This document shows, piece after piece, positions 52,656 to 61,058 of a DNA stretch of 64,000 nt (the first letter of the stretch is position 1; each line of letters opens with the position of its first letter). Location: assembly GCA_963824705.1 (NCBI GenBank), contig CAWGQE010000003.1:1-64000 (forward strand), written 5' to 3'. The notes under the pieces were generated by a model. It was given only the letters and a program-made list of their open reading frames with translations. It made no database searches and was not told where the DNA came from. A program made the translations under genes and the position numbers. The DNA comes from VRUE01 sp963824705. GTDB taxonomy: Bacteria; Actinomycetota; Thermoleophilia; Solirubrobacterales; 70-9.

Positions 52656-53727
52656 CGTCCCACCGCGCGTAGTCGTCGGTGAAGTAGCGCAGCCGGATCT
52701 TCTTGTACTCGGTCGAGGAGTAGAGCGTGGCGCGATCCTCGGGGCCCATCCCGCACTCCTCGGCGATCGAGTCGAGGATCGCGTCGCACTCCTCCTTCGA
52801 GCGGCCGTGGGCCATGGTGAAGACGCTGTACGGCCAGTCCTCGTAGGTCGGCCGCTGGTAGCAGTGGGAGATGCCGCGGAAGGAGGCCATGCGCCCGCCC
52901 GTCTCCATGATCTCCCCCTCGGGAACCTTCCAGACACCCATGCCGTTGGCCGAGAAGCCGGCTCGGCGGTGGTAGAGGATGGCGGCGACCCGGCGCAGCA
53001 GCTTGCGATCGACCATGTTCCGCAACCGCTCCAGCAGCTCGTCGGTCGGAATCCCCAGCTCTTCGGCGGCGGCATCATAGGGTCGCTCGACCGCTTCCAT
53101 CGGCCCCTGCATGGCCCGGATCGTGGTGACGTCGCGCTCGTCGTAGGGCTGGCGCTCCAGCTCCCGGGGCGGTGCAGCTTCGACCGCGGCGGCGAGCGCG
53201 TCGGTGCCCTTCTCCATCTCCAGGTTCATATTGATCTTGAACAGGGTCAGGGTTGGCAGCTGGCGCATCGACTCGGCGCCGGTCTCGCGCATCAGCGCTT
53301 CCAGGCTGCCCGCCATGCCCAGCCCGGAGTCCGGCGGGACGGCGATCGTGAACCAGAGGTTGAAATCGTGGGTGCGCAGGTAGTTGTGGGAGACGCCGGG
53401 ATGGGCGTTGACCGCGGCTGCGGCGCGCTGCGGGTTCTCGGCGTCGACTTTGGCGGCGACCAGCATCGACTCGTAGCCGAGCGCGCGGGTGTCGAAGATC
53501 GGCGTGATCTCACGGATGATCCGCTCGTCCAGCAGGCGCCGGGTGCGGGCGAGGACGTCCTCGAGCTCGAGCTCGGCCTCGGAGGCAAGCAGGGCGAAGG
53601 GCTCGCCGTCGAGCGGAAAGCTCGACTGGAGCAGGTTCATCAGCCGCTTGTCGGTCTCGTCCAGCGGAATCGCGGCGCCGCCCTTGCGGGAGCGCGCCTT
53701 CGACTGGGGAACTTTCACCGGAGCCAA
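52642..53727 (-). CDS. Siroheme decarboxylase AhbA-AhbB fusion (Lrp/AsnC-like fold)
   Basis: The 361-residue protein has two tandem AsnC-like halves. The first (about 20-175) starts LDETDKRLMNLLQSSFPLDG, with LRTHDFNLWFTI, where the H is the kind of active-site residue seen in AhbA/NirD proteins. The second (about 200-350) starts VTTIRAMQGPMEAVERPYD, with MASFRGISHCYQRPTYEDWP. AhbA and AhbB together decarboxylate siroheme to didecarboxysiroheme in the alternative heme pathway, and fused homologs exist. The family is often mislabelled as Lrp regulators. It overlaps hemB upstream by 13 bp. Confidence 0.82.
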   Translation of the reverse strand: MAPVKVPQSKARSRKGGAAIPLDETDKRLMNLLQSSFPLDGEPFALLASEAELELEDVLARTRRLLDERIIREITPIFDTRALGYESMLVAAKVDAENPQRAAAAVNAHPGVSHNYLRTHDFNLWFTIAVPPDSGLGMAGSLEALMRETGAESMRQLPTLTLFKINMNLEMEKGTDALAAAVEAAPPRELERQPYDERDVTTIRAMQGPMEAVERPYDAAAEELGIPTDELLERLRNMVDRKLLRRVAAILYHRRAGFSANGMGVWKVPEGEIMETGGRMASFRGISHCYQRPTYEDWPYSVFTMAHGRSKEECDAILDSIAEECGMGPEDRATLYSSTEYKKIRLRYFTDDYARWDAEHS

Positions 53728-54686
53728 GCCGCGGCCTCCTTCGCGTAGTAGGTGACGATCGCGTCGGCGCCGGCGCGGCGGATCGAGGTCAAGGTCTCCA
53801 CCACCGCGGCGCGCTCGTCGATCCAGCCGTTGGCGGCAGCCGCCTTCAGCATCGAGTACTCGCCGGAGACATGGTAGGCGGCGAGCGGCGCGTCGGTCTC
53901 CTCCTTGACCCTCCGCACGATGTCGAGATAGGGGGTCGCCGGCTTCACCATCAACATGTCAGCACCCTCGTCGAGGTCGAGCTGGGCCTCCCGCACCGCC
54001 TCGGCGGCGTTGGCCGGATCGAGCTGGTAGCCCCGCCGGTCGCCGAACTCGGGGGTCGACTCGGCCGCCTCGCGGAAGGGACCGTAAAAGGCGGAGGCGT
54101 ACTTCGCGCTGTAGGCGACGATCGGAGTTGCGGCGTGACCCTCCTCGTCGAGCTGGTGGCGGATCGAGCCGATACGGCCATCCATCATGTCGCTGGGTGC
54201 CACCGCGTCGGCGCCGGCCTCGGCATGGGAGATCGCGGTTTTGGCCAGCAGCTCGACCGTAAGGTCGTTGTCGACCTCGCCGTCGCGGATGAAGCCGCAG
54301 TGGCCGTGCGTGGTGTACTCGCAGAGACAGACGTCGGTGATCACCGTCAGCTCGGGGTGGGCCTCCTTCAATGCCCGCACCGCCATCTGCACGATGCCCT
54401 CGTCGTCGTAGGCGCCAGAGCCGGTTTCGTCCCTGTCCGCCGGCACGCCGAAGAGGAGGATCGCGCCGATCCCGGCGCTGGCGATCTCCGTCGCCTCGGC
54501 AACCAGCTCGGAGATCGAGAAGCGCTCGATGCCCGGCATCGACTCGACGCCCTCGCGGATGCCCTCGCCGGCTACGACGAAGGCCGGCTGGATCAGGTGC
54601 GCCGGCGACAGCTCGGTCTCGCGGACCAGGCCGCGCAGGGTCTCGGTGCGGCGCAGCCTGCGCATTCGGGTGCTTGGGAACTGCAT
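53715..54686 (-). CDS. hemB: Delta-aminolevulinic acid dehydratase (porphobilinogen synthase)
   Basis: HemB condenses two 5-aminolevulinate molecules to porphobilinogen. The 323-residue enzyme shows LIQPAFVVAGEGI, the zinc-type cysteine cluster in TDVCLCEYTTHGHCG, DMMDGRIGSIRHQLD, the Schiff-base lysines in YSAKYASAFYGPFREAA and MLMVKPATPYLD, and AYHVSGEYSM. ATG 54686 is the start; the open frame continues upstream through repeat C, which does not look like enzyme sequence. First gene of the heme operon. Confidence 0.96.
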   Translation of the reverse strand: MQFPSTRMRRLRRTETLRGLVRETELSPAHLIQPAFVVAGEGIREGVESMPGIERFSISELVAEATEIASAGIGAILLFGVPADRDETGSGAYDDEGIVQMAVRALKEAHPELTVITDVCLCEYTTHGHCGFIRDGEVDNDLTVELLAKTAISHAEAGADAVAPSDMMDGRIGSIRHQLDEEGHAATPIVAYSAKYASAFYGPFREAAESTPEFGDRRGYQLDPANAAEAVREAQLDLDEGADMLMVKPATPYLDIVRRVKEETDAPLAAYHVSGEYSMLKAAAANGWIDERAAVVETLTSIRRAGADAIVTYYAKEAAAWLR

Positions 54687-54712
54687 TGGCTCGATTGTAT
54701 GGGGAAGGGTTA

Positions 54713-54848
54713 GCGGGAGAGGGGGTCTCCCAGACGTGCCTGGGTTCGCTTCGCTGGCGCTCCGCTCACGATGTCGGTGTTGCTTCGCGACGGGAATCAC
54801 TCTGCGGAGCCGCTTCGCGAGGCAGATCTGGGAGACCCCCTCTCCCGC
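54713..54848. repeat. Dispersed palindromic element, copy C
   Basis: 28-bp inverted arms (54713-54740 and 54821-54848) pair with two mismatches next to the core. The 80-bp plus-strand core has TGGGTTCGCTTCGCTGGCGC at its start and CTCTGCGGAGCCGCTTCGCG at its end. It sits 27 bp upstream of the hemB start and is the only copy not immediately after a stop codon. Its minus strand stays open in frame with hemB. Confidence 0.83.
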
Positions 54849-54908
54849 CGCCCCGCCTCCATCAGCCTCTAACAATCGCCCAACCGAACTGGCAGTAGCG
54901 TTCCCTCC

Positions 54909-55613
54909 GTGGAGGCGCGGGGGCTGGTCAAGAGGTATGGGGAGCGCGAAGCTTTGCGGGGGGTCGATTTCGCTGCGGATCCCGGGGAGCTTGTGGGGAT
55001 CATTGGTCCTAACGGGGCGGGTAAGACCACCTTGTTGTCGATTCTGGCCGGGACCGTGAAACCGGATGGGGGTTCGGTCAGCTCACCCAATGGAGACGTG
55101 GGATGGGTGCCGCAGCAGGCGGCGCTCTACCGGCGCTTGACGGTGGAGGAGAACCTGCTTCTGTTCGCCCGTCTGGAGAAGCATGAGGAGCCGCGGGTGG
55201 CGGTCGAGGAAATGCTCGAGCTGACCGGGCTGCGCGAGCGGCGCGGAGATCTCGTCGCTCGCCTCTCTGGCGGCAACCAGCAGCGGATCAACATCGCGAT
55301 CGGGCTGCTCGCACGCCCCGTCGTGCTGCTCTTGGACGAGCCCAGTGTCGGGCTCGACCCGCGGCAGCGGGCGCGGTTGTGGGAGTTCGTCTCGGGTCTC
55401 GCCGATCGGGGAACGACGGTGATCTTCTCGACCCACGACATCCAGGAGGCCGAGCGCTACGGGCAGCGACTGCTCGTCCTCGCCGATGGCGAGAGCCTCT
55501 TCGACGGGTCCTCGGATGCCCTGCGCGAAGCGGTCCGCGGCGAGACCCCCGAGGCTGCCGGGCGCGACTTCGAGACCGCCTTCGTCGCCTTCCTCCAGCA
55601 CCGGGGCCACTGA
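54909..55613 (+). CDS. ABC transporter ATP-binding protein
   Basis: The 234-residue ABC ATPase of the exporter type shows EALRGVDFAADPGELVGI, Walker A GIIGPNGAGKTTLL, VPQQAALYRRLTVEENLLL, the signature ARLSGGNQQRINIA, Walker B VVLLLDEPSVGLDPRQRA and the H-loop VIFSTHDIQEAERYG. The start is GTG 54909. It partners the permease gene, with a one-base overlap (TGATG). Confidence 0.93.
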   Translation: MEARGLVKRYGEREALRGVDFAADPGELVGIIGPNGAGKTTLLSILAGTVKPDGGSVSSPNGDVGWVPQQAALYRRLTVEENLLLFARLEKHEEPRVAVEEMLELTGLRERRGDLVARLSGGNQQRINIAIGLLARPVVLLLDEPSVGLDPRQRARLWEFVSGLADRGTTVIFSTHDIQEAERYGQRLLVLADGESLFDGSSDALREAVRGETPEAAGRDFETAFVAFLQHRGH

Positions 55614-56962
55614 TGCGCTGGCTGCTGCTCAAGGACCTGCAGATTCTGCGCCGATCGCCGTTGCAGGCCATCCTGCTGATCGCCTACCCGATCCTGATCG
55701 CGTTGCTGATCGGCTTCGCGATCTCACGCGAACCCGGCAAGCCCCGGGTCGCGTTTCTCAACGAAATCCCGCCGGGGGCGCGGGTCGCCGGGGGCAACGG
55801 CAAGCTGCCTGCCGTCGGGGTCAACCACCGGATCTGCAAACAGGTCGAGTGCGTCGACGTCGCCAGCCGAGCGCAGGCCGAAGCGAAGGTGCGGGAAGGG
55901 GACGTGCTCGCGGCGCTGATCCTGCCCAGCGACCTGATCGATCGGCTCAACTCCCTCTCCACCCTGGCCCCCGAAACTCCCGAAGTCGACGTGATCGTCA
56001 ACGAGGAGGATCCGCTCAAGGCACGGGTGGTCGACGACCGGATCACGGCCCTGCTGGCGCAGGCCAACCTCTTCATCGCCAAGCAGATCGCCAAGGAAGG
56101 CGGGCGCTACCTCGACCTGGTGGTCGAGGGCGGCGATTTCGACGTGCTCGGCCAGCCGGTCGAAATCCTCGGCCTGCGAGCCGTCGCCTCGATCCTGCAA
56201 TCGCTGCGCCCAGCCGTGCCCGCGTCGCGGCGGGCCGAGCTCGACCGGGTGATCCGCTTCGCCACCCTTGCCCGCGACAACCTCGACGTCACGGCGCCGC
56301 TGATCGATCGGCTGGCGCAGCCGATCGCCGTCCACAAGCAATCGGTCAGCGCCCCCACTCCGCCGCTGGAAATCTTCGCGGTCGCGGTCGCAGCGACGCT
56401 GACGCTCACCTTCGTCACCCTGCTCCTGGTCGCCGGCTCCCTGGCCCTGGAGCGTGAGGAAAACACCTTCCCTCGCCTTACCGGTGGCCTGCTCTCGCGC
56501 ACGGGCCTACTCGTCGAGAAGATCGGTCTCGGCGTCGTCGTCGGACTGGCAGTGACGCTGCTGATGCTGGGAGGGGTGCAGCTCTTCGTCGGGCTCGAGT
56601 GGAGTCGCGTCGGGCTTTGGCTGGCGGCGATCCTCGCCGGCGGGGCGGCGCTGGCGGCGGCCGGGGCGGCGCTGGGAGCGGCCGCGCGCGACGTGCGGGC
56701 CGTCTCTCTGCTGGCTTTCATGATCTCGCTGCCGGTCGCGTTGCTCTCGCTCGTCCCCTCGGGCGCCGTCGGCTCGGGCCTCTATGACGCCATCAAGGTC
56801 GTGACCGCGCTTTTTCCCTTCAAGCCGACGCTGCAGGCGCTGACCGCGGCGCTCGACTCGGCCGGCGCGGGGATCGGCGGGCCCCTACTTCACCTGGCGA
56901 TCCTGATCGTCGCTTACAGCGCCCTCGCGCGCTTCGCTCTGCGCCGCTTCGCCTCGGCCTGA
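55613..56962 (+). CDS. ABC-2 type transporter permease
   Basis: The 449-residue membrane protein has one N-terminal helix (LQAILLIAYPILIALLIG), a periplasmic domain of about 270 residues (with VASRAQAEAKVREGDVLAAL and DVIVNEEDPLKARVVDDRI, as in YhaP/DrrB-like exporters), and five C-terminal helices (VAVAATLTLTFVTLLLVAGS, ALEREENTFPRLTGGLLSRT, VAYSALARF). It pairs with the ATPase upstream. The substrate is unknown; a lipid or small hydrophobic compound is typical. Confidence 0.88.
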   Translation: MRWLLLKDLQILRRSPLQAILLIAYPILIALLIGFAISREPGKPRVAFLNEIPPGARVAGGNGKLPAVGVNHRICKQVECVDVASRAQAEAKVREGDVLAALILPSDLIDRLNSLSTLAPETPEVDVIVNEEDPLKARVVDDRITALLAQANLFIAKQIAKEGGRYLDLVVEGGDFDVLGQPVEILGLRAVASILQSLRPAVPASRRAELDRVIRFATLARDNLDVTAPLIDRLAQPIAVHKQSVSAPTPPLEIFAVAVAATLTLTFVTLLLVAGSLALEREENTFPRLTGGLLSRTGLLVEKIGLGVVVGLAVTLLMLGGVQLFVGLEWSRVGLWLAAILAGGAALAAAGAALGAAARDVRAVSLLAFMISLPVALLSLVPSGAVGSGLYDAIKVVTALFPFKPTLQALTAALDSAGAGIGGPLLHLAILIVAYSALARFALRRFASA

Positions 56963-56984
56963 TCGCGCGGGGTAGGGTCATCGC

Positions 56985-57764
56985 ATGAAGGTGCTGTTCA
57001 TCGGTGACGTCGTCGGCGGGCCAGGTAGGCGTGGGCTGAAGGCGACGATGCCCGGCCTGCGCGAGCGGTACCGGCCCGACCTGGTCATCGTCAACGGCGA
57101 GAACTCGGCCGGTGGCATGGGGATCACCGAGAAGACCGCCAATTTCCTCTTCGACGCCGGTTGCGACGTGATCACGACCGGCAACCACGTCTACCGACAT
57201 CGCGAGGCCTACGAGTTCCTCGATAACGCCGAGCGGGTGATCAGGCCCGCCAACTACCCCCACGCCAACCCCGGCAAGGGTCACGTCGTGGTCGAGTCCG
57301 GCGGGAAGCGGGTCGGCGTAATCAACCTCAGCGGTGCGGTCGGCCTCCAGGTCGCTCGTCTGCCGTTCCACGAGGTCGACAGCATCCTCGAGCGGATCGA
57401 AGCCGACCTCGTCGTCGTCGACTTCCACGCCGAAGTCAGCAGTGAGAAGGTCGCGATCGGCTGGCACCTCGACGGTCGCGTCGCCGCCGTCTTCGGCACC
57501 CACACCCACGTCCCGACCGCCGACGCACGGGTCCTACCCGGCGGCACCGCATTCATCTCCGATGTCGGCATGACCGGCTCGCGGACAAGCGTGCTCGGCG
57601 TCAAGCCGGCGCAGGTGCTGGAGCGGATGACCACTCAGATGCCGGTCAGGTTCGAGACGGCAGAGGAGGATGTCTGGGTCATGGGGGCGGTGGTCGACGT
57701 CAACTCCGACGGCTTGGCTGATTCGATCGAGCAGATCATGGTGCCTGCTCCTGTCAGCCCGTAG
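56985..57764 (+). CDS. YmdB-type metallophosphoesterase (2',3'-cyclic-nucleotide phosphodiesterase)
   Basis: The 259-residue protein has the dinuclear-metal motifs of the YmdB family: MKVLFIGDVVGGPGRRGL, IVNGENSAGGMGITEKTA, DVITTGNHVYRH and FGTHTHVPTADARVLPGGTA. The family hydrolyses 2',3'-cyclic nucleotides and affects RNA turnover in other bacteria. It stands alone between the ABC permease and repeat D, which starts five bases after its stop codon. Confidence 0.93.
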   Translation: MKVLFIGDVVGGPGRRGLKATMPGLRERYRPDLVIVNGENSAGGMGITEKTANFLFDAGCDVITTGNHVYRHREAYEFLDNAERVIRPANYPHANPGKGHVVVESGGKRVGVINLSGAVGLQVARLPFHEVDSILERIEADLVVVDFHAEVSSEKVAIGWHLDGRVAAVFGTHTHVPTADARVLPGGTAFISDVGMTGSRTSVLGVKPAQVLERMTTQMPVRFETAEEDVWVMGAVVDVNSDGLADSIEQIMVPAPVSP

Positions 57765-57769
57765 CGGGG

Positions 57770-57904
57770 AGTCGGTGGGGATCAGTTCCAGAGTGCCTGG
57801 ATTCGCTCGCTGCGCCCACTCATGATGTTGGTGCCGCTTCGCGGCTGGAATCACTCGCCGGTGCGCCGCTTCGCGAGGCACTCTGGAACTGATCCCCACC
57901 GACT
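57770..57904. repeat. Dispersed palindromic element, copy D
   Basis: 28-bp perfect inverted arms (57770-57797 and 57877-57904) flank a 79-bp core, on the plus strand TGGATTCGCTCGCTGCGCCC at the start and CGCCGCTTCGCGA at the end. It is the most diverged core. The arm-proximal bases CCAGAGTGCC are shared with copy E. It begins five bases after the YmdB stop, and the minus strand encodes the C-terminal residues of the next gene. Confidence 0.83.
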
Positions 57905-59550
57905 TCTCCCAGGGACATCATTGCTACTAGGAGCAGGGGGTAGAACCAGACTATGTAGAGGTAGAACCAGTGCTGGGCCGTTAGCTGGAGGCCGATCAGG
58001 AGGGCCGCCCCCAAGGCTGCCACTTGGGTGAGCTTCTTTTCCTTGGGCCAAAACGCCAGGGCGATGGCGAATATGCCGACAGCTGCGAGGATCGCTACTC
58101 GTAAGGGCTCGAGGCTGGGGACCTGGCCCCAGATGCTGAACGGTGAGTCGCGGTCTGCCTGGTAGGCGATCGTTCTGTCGTAGAAGGTGTGGAGGCCTGG
58201 GTCTATGGCCGGCCAGAGCATCAGTAGGGCGCCCGTCAGCAGGAAGGTTGCGGAGAAGATGGCGATCGTTCGGGGACGGGCTCGGTAAGTGGCGAGCATC
58301 GGGGCCAGAAGCAGGGGGGCGAACTTGGTCAGGGTTGCCAGCGCCGCGACGACGCCGCGGGCGGCGGGGCGAGCCAGCGCCAGAAGGACAGCGACGAGGA
58401 GCGCGGCTACGAGCGTGTCGTTGGAGTTCGACTCGAGCGCATAGGCCGTGTACGGGTAGGCCGCCCAGCCGAAAGCGAGGGTGGCGGCGAGCTTGCGGCC
58501 TGCCGGTCCGGGACGAATGAGCAGGCCCAGCCAGATCAGCAGCGCGAAGGTGGCGAGGTCGAAGGCGACCGCGGCGCCGTGCGCGGCGGGGAGATCGTCC
58601 CAGCTGCCGTGCCAGGGCCAGATCGCCTCGAAGGGGACATAGGCGACGTAGTTGACCGGACCGTAAGTGTCGCCCTGGGAGACGTCGGAGGGGAAGTTTT
58701 CGTAGAGGGGTTCGCCGTGCGTTATCCGGTCGGCCCCGACGACCCCCGCGTAGCCGACGTCGATCGCCCCCGAGTCGGCCATGTTCAGTCCGACCCGAAA
58801 CCCCATCAAGAACAACGCCGCCACGAGCAGCCAGGTCGCGGGCCAAACCGGGCGGAGGCCCTCTCCTCTCCCCCGCAATCCGATCCACAGCGCTCTGCCC
58901 AACAGGTACAGCAGCACCGGGTACTGCAGCGGCACGGACACGCCGATTTCCGCCCGGTTGAAGAAGTAGTTGGATGCGCCGAAGCCCAGCAGCACCAGCA
59001 GATCCAGCGTGGCCAGCCGCCATGGCCTTCGCCAATCGAGCAGGCCGATGAGGAAAAGCGCGCAGAGCGGCAGGAAGACGTACGGCGCGTTCAGCTTGTG
59101 GCCGAAGGCCCCGGAGTAACCCCGCGCCATCTTCCACAGCACCTGGTAGCCGGTCCAAGACTCGGTGACTTCGCCGTCATGGGGATCGACGAGGACCAGC
59201 GCCACCTCCTCGTCGGCGCTGAAGTACGCAACCTCCCAGTGCCCTTCGACCTTCGAGGCGCTATGCGTCAGCTCGCCGTTCTCGCGTCGCTCCTTGACCA
59301 CGTTCGCATCGCGATTGGCAACCCGAACCACCCGCCCCTCGTTCACCCCAGCTCCACGAGCCGTCGCGGGAGCCGCCAGCACCGGAGCAGCTAGAAGGAG
59401 GGCGAAGACGACAGGGCCGAGGGGGGCAGCTCCAGAGTGCCTCGCGAAGCGGCTCCGCAGAGTTATTTCAGCCGCGCCGCGGCGCCAAATTCGTGAGCGA
59501 AGCGAACCCAGGCACTCTGGAGCTGCCCCCCTCGGCCCCACCACCATCAC
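57820..59550 (-). CDS. Polytopic membrane glycosyltransferase (GT-C-like), both ends in repeat elements
   Basis: The frame covers 576 residues. After an export-like segment (FALLLAAPVLAAPATARGAG) comes a PepSY-like soluble region (VNEGRVVRVANRDANVVKER, WEVAYFSADEEVALVLVDPH), then about 11 membrane helices of a GT-C/DUF2029-type transferase (YGPVNYVAYVPFEAIWPWHG, with Asp and Trp in outer loops, LATLTKFAPLLLAPMLA). The N-terminus has no ATG/GTG start inside the enzyme; the only starts are inside or beyond repeat E. The C-terminal 25 residues lie in repeat D. The start shown is therefore provisional. Sugar and acceptor unknown. Confidence 0.65.
   Translation of the reverse strand: MMVVGPRGAAPECLGSLRSRIWRRGAAEITLRSRFARHSGAAPLGPVVFALLLAAPVLAAPATARGAGVNEGRVVRVANRDANVVKERRENGELTHSASKVEGHWEVAYFSADEEVALVLVDPHDGEVTESWTGYQVLWKMARGYSGAFGHKLNAPYVFLPLCALFLIGLLDWRRPWRLATLDLLVLLGFGASNYFFNRAEIGVSVPLQYPVLLYLLGRALWIGLRGRGEGLRPVWPATWLLVAALFLMGFRVGLNMADSGAIDVGYAGVVGADRITHGEPLYENFPSDVSQGDTYGPVNYVAYVPFEAIWPWHGSWDDLPAAHGAAVAFDLATFALLIWLGLLIRPGPAGRKLAATLAFGWAAYPYTAYALESNSNDTLVAALLVAVLLALARPAARGVVAALATLTKFAPLLLAPMLATYRARPRTIAIFSATFLLTGALLMLWPAIDPGLHTFYDRTIAYQADRDSPFSIWGQVPSLEPLRVAILAAVGIFAIALAFWPKEKKLTQVAALGAALLIGLQLTAQHWFYLYIVWFYPLLLVAMMSLGEVGGDQFQSASRSGAPASDSSREAAPTS
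59414..59538. repeat. Dispersed palindromic element, copy E
   Basis: 28-bp perfect inverted arms (59414-59441 and 59511-59538) enclose a 69-bp core in the opposite orientation to copy D. On the minus strand it runs TGGGTTCGCTTCGCTCACGA ... TGCGGAGCCGCTTCGCGA. It ends nine bases past the stop of the phosphodiesterase gene and interrupts the 5' end of the glycosyltransferase frame. Confidence 0.85.
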
Positions 59551-61013
59551 TCAATCCCAAAGTGCTCGAGCACCGCCGGCACGACGTCGCGCAGAGTCCA
59601 TTGCCGACGCTCCGCCGGATCGTCTGGACCGCAACCCACGAACAAGAGCGGTCCGAGCGAATCGCCGGCGTGCAAGGAGCCGTGGCTGCCACCGCCGGCG
59701 TGGCTGACGCCGCCCCAGTCGACAGCCTCGTAGCCGGGAGTCAGGGAGACGATGAAGTCGCCCGCGTGCGGGGCCGTCACCGCGGCGAAGACGCGGGCCA
59801 GCGGATCCGGGTACTCGTCGCTGTGGATCCGGCCGTCCTCCAGCGTCGCCGCCAGCACGCCGGGGTCGCCATCGAGATCCCAGCCGGCGTCACGCAGATC
59901 GACGACCTGCTCGCCGGGTTGGAACCACAACCGCTCACCCCCGCGCTCGACGACCGCCGCCTTCCCTTCGAGCCGACAGACGAGGTCGATGCCTTCGGTC
60001 TCGGACAAGCGGCGGCGAACCTCGTCACCGTCGGCCCTCTCCCCCTCCCCTGGCAGCAGGTAGACGTGGGCCGCCCGGCCGGTCGGGCTGACCGCGAGCT
60101 GCGCCAGCTCGGGCTGGTCGTCGGATGGCGCCAGCACCGTCCACTCGCGTCCGAGCAGATCGGCCAGGGGAAGGCCGCGGCTGACCGGAGTCTGCGCGTG
60201 GTCGGCGAGCAGGATCACAGCGTGGTCCGCAAGGAACTCGTCGATTCCGCCTCCCGCCTCGACCAGCTTGGCGAAGCAGTGGTCGGCCTTGGCGATCGAC
60301 TCGACACTCGCTTCCGGCCCGTGGCGATGCGAGTAGTTGTCGTTGTCGGCAAGCGAGAAGAGCAGGAAGTCGTAGGCGCCCTCGCGCTCCAGCTCGGCGG
60401 CGCAGCAAGCCGAATAGCCGTCGCGGCTGCCCGGGATCGAGGTCGACTTGCACGGCACCTCACGGCTGGCGTAGAGGTCTCCGTAGAAGAGCTCGGCCGG
60501 ACCCCAGGTGTGGTGGCGGAACTTGAGCCGGGTCGTCTCGACCGCGCGGCGCAAGAGGCCCTCGAGCGAGACCTGGTGGCGATGACGGCCTCGGTAGATC
60601 AGGAACGGCGTGCAGGCGGTCCGCACGCCGGCGTCGTCAAGGCGCTCGAAGAGAGTCTCGACTTCGGGGCTGAGGTGGGCGAGGTTCATGTTGTAGACGA
60701 GGTCGTAGAGGGCGCGAAAGACCCCGACGGCCCGCGTCGCCTCCAGCGACGAGCCGTACTCGACGTAGCGCCGTTCGAGCCGGTGGAACCAGTTCATGCC
60801 GCTTATCCAGTGCTGGTCGGCCGCCACACCGGTGACCATCTCGGCGCAGGCGACCGGGGTCACCGAAGGGAAGCTGGAGACGCAATCTCCGACCAGGACG
60901 CCGCGCTCCAGCAGCGCGGCAAAGGTGGGGGCGCGGCCCTCCTCGACCGCCCGTTCGAGCATGTCGGTCCGCAGCGAGTCGACGTAGGTCAGGACCAGTT
61001 TCTTCGCGGGCAT
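59547..61013 (-). CDS. Alkaline phosphatase superfamily phosphodiesterase
   Basis: The 488-residue protein belongs to the type I phosphodiesterase/nucleotide pyrophosphatase family: VLTYVDSLRTDMLERAVEEG with a metal Asp at the N-terminus, SFPSVTPVACAEMVTGV carrying the catalytic Ser/Thr, LADNDNYSHRHGPEASVES, VILLADHAQTP and GGSHGSLHAGD. Metal ligands D, S/T, D, H and D, H are recognisable. It has no signal peptide and may be cytoplasmic. It probably hydrolyses a phosphodiester or sugar-phosphate; the substrate is unknown. Confidence 0.85.
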   Translation of the reverse strand: MPAKKLVLTYVDSLRTDMLERAVEEGRAPTFAALLERGVLVGDCVSSFPSVTPVACAEMVTGVAADQHWISGMNWFHRLERRYVEYGSSLEATRAVGVFRALYDLVYNMNLAHLSPEVETLFERLDDAGVRTACTPFLIYRGRHRHQVSLEGLLRRAVETTRLKFRHHTWGPAELFYGDLYASREVPCKSTSIPGSRDGYSACCAAELEREGAYDFLLFSLADNDNYSHRHGPEASVESIAKADHCFAKLVEAGGGIDEFLADHAVILLADHAQTPVSRGLPLADLLGREWTVLAPSDDQPELAQLAVSPTGRAAHVYLLPGEGERADGDEVRRRLSETEGIDLVCRLEGKAAVVERGGERLWFQPGEQVVDLRDAGWDLDGDPGVLAATLEDGRIHSDEYPDPLARVFAAVTAPHAGDFIVSLTPGYEAVDWGGVSHAGGGSHGSLHAGDSLGPLLFVGCGPDDPAERRQWTLRDVVPAVLEHFGIE

Positions 61014-61058
61014 CGGCCGCGAATGATGAAGGGCGACGGGCAGCGGCTCGGAGTGCCT

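Noticed and set aside
52642..53727. Lrp/AsnC transcriptional regulator
   Set aside because: The protein has two tandem AsnC-like halves and lies in a heme operon, which fits the AhbAB siroheme decarboxylase better.
54850..54875. Longer HemB N-terminus starting beyond repeat C
   Set aside because: The frame is open but the extra residues translate the repeat element and do not resemble HemB; ATG 54686 gives the usual length.
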